NCBI GenBank assembly: GCA_002424645.1
Contig: DIKU01000060.1
Coordinates: forward strand, 1,131-7,482
Source: Pelobacter sp. UBA5610
GTDB taxonomy: Bacteria; Desulfobacterota; Desulfuromonadia; Desulfuromonadales; Syntrophotaleaceae
Length of the DNA: 6,352 bases
Direction: 5' to 3'
The notes under the pieces are model-generated. The model was not told the origin of the DNA. It ran no database searches and saw only the letters and a program-made list of their open reading frames with translations. Position numbers and translations under genes: made by a program. This document shows, one piece after another, positions 5,990 through 6,352 of this stretch. The first letter of the stretch is position 1; every line of letters starts with the position of its first letter.

Positions 5990-6352
5990 TCAGGAAGCCT
6001 GTCCAAAAACACGCTTCAACAATTCGGTGGTCCGTTTAACCGGATTTTTGCGAATGGCGGCTTCTTCTTGAGCCAGATAATGGAAAATCCCGGCCATCCC
6101 TTTATCCACGACATAGCCCGTCAGATCAGCATTGATCTGCGGAGCATACGGAATGGCGCTTACTTGGGCTACCGCCTGGTTGTAAACCTGTACCGCGCCG
6201 ACCTCATTGAGACTCTGGTCGATTACCGGGCGCATGGCAGCCGCCAGTTCGGGAGTCATCTTGCGCTCAAAATAGCGGGTAGCAGCGTCATCCGATCCCT
6301 TGAAAATGGTTTGTACATCCTGAATGGTCATGTCGCGGATGGCCTGCCAGAA
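5990..6352 (-). CDS. DUF4197 family protein, N-terminal part beyond the window edge
   Basis: The minus-strand frame enters from the right edge and ends in TGA at 5990-5992, giving 120 visible residues. The order of conserved pieces fits the C-terminal half of DUF4197: MTIQDVQTIFKG, AATRYFERK, MRPVIDQSLNEVG, a DLTGYVVDKGMAGIF region, the strongly conserved EEAAIRKNP, and a final TTELLKRVFG. DUF4197 proteins are usually about 230 residues with an N-terminal signal or lipoprotein signal, so about half is missing. The ATG at 6331 is probably internal: the seven residues before it (FWQAIRD) are open and fit the family. Function is unknown; the proteins are thought to be periplasmic or outer-membrane-associated. 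It converges with the aspartic protease gene. Confidence 0.9.
   Translation of the reverse strand, partial: FWQAIRDMTIQDVQTIFKGSDDAATRYFERKMTPELAAAMRPVIDQSLNEVGAVQVYNQAVAQVSAIPYAPQINADLTGYVVDKGMAGIFHYLAQEEAAIRKNPVKRTTELLKRVFGQAS

Noticed and set aside
6329..6331. ATG as the true start of the DUF4197 gene
   Set aside because: The frame is open to the window edge and the residues before it fit the family, which is about twice as long; the start is outside the window.

Overview
This 6.35 kb window looks like ordinary chromosomal DNA of a moderately GC-rich Gram-negative bacterium. The gene content (a DUF4197 protein, an MgtC/DUF4010 membrane protein, a small Cys-rich protein, a secreted retropepsin-like protease) and an intergenic 'AATCTGCG' type repeat suggest a member of the former Deltaproteobacteria, perhaps the Desulfuromonadales. 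That placement is an inference from gene families; there is no rRNA or other marker gene to fix it. I see no phage, transposase, CRISPR or tRNA.

Layout, left to right. (1) Positions 1-1195, minus strand: a membrane-embedded M48-type zinc metalloprotease (HELGH motif) whose C-terminus runs off the left edge. (2) Positions 1401-2639, minus: a complete MgtC/SapB-DUF4010 multi-spanning membrane protein. (3) Positions 2640-2960: a divergent intergenic region with a possible promoter and small repeats. (4) Positions 2961-4382, plus: a complete dihydrolipoyl-dehydrogenase-like flavoprotein disulfide reductase with an unusual Cys-containing C-terminal tail. (5) Positions 4590-4817, plus: a 75-residue protein with nine cysteines and a clear internal duplication, followed by a strong intrinsic terminator. 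(6) Positions 5216-5854, plus: an exported retropepsin-like aspartic protease. (7) Positions 5883-5969: an intergenic repeat-like element between convergent genes. (8) Positions 5990-6352, minus: the C-terminal part of a DUF4197 protein entering from the right edge.

The genes do not form an evident operon. Each is separated by more than 100 bp and most appear to have their own signals, so no shared pathway can be claimed. Three themes recur: envelope or exported proteins (M48 protease, MgtC/DUF4010, aspartic protease, probably DUF4197), thiol or metal chemistry (the disulfide reductase and the neighbouring Cys-rich protein), and small symmetrical repeats in the intergenic regions.

The items most worth a second look are the duplicated Cys-rich mini-protein with its repeat-rich upstream region, and the C-terminal cysteines of the orphan flavoprotein. 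I did not find convincing evidence for a wholly new multi-gene system.
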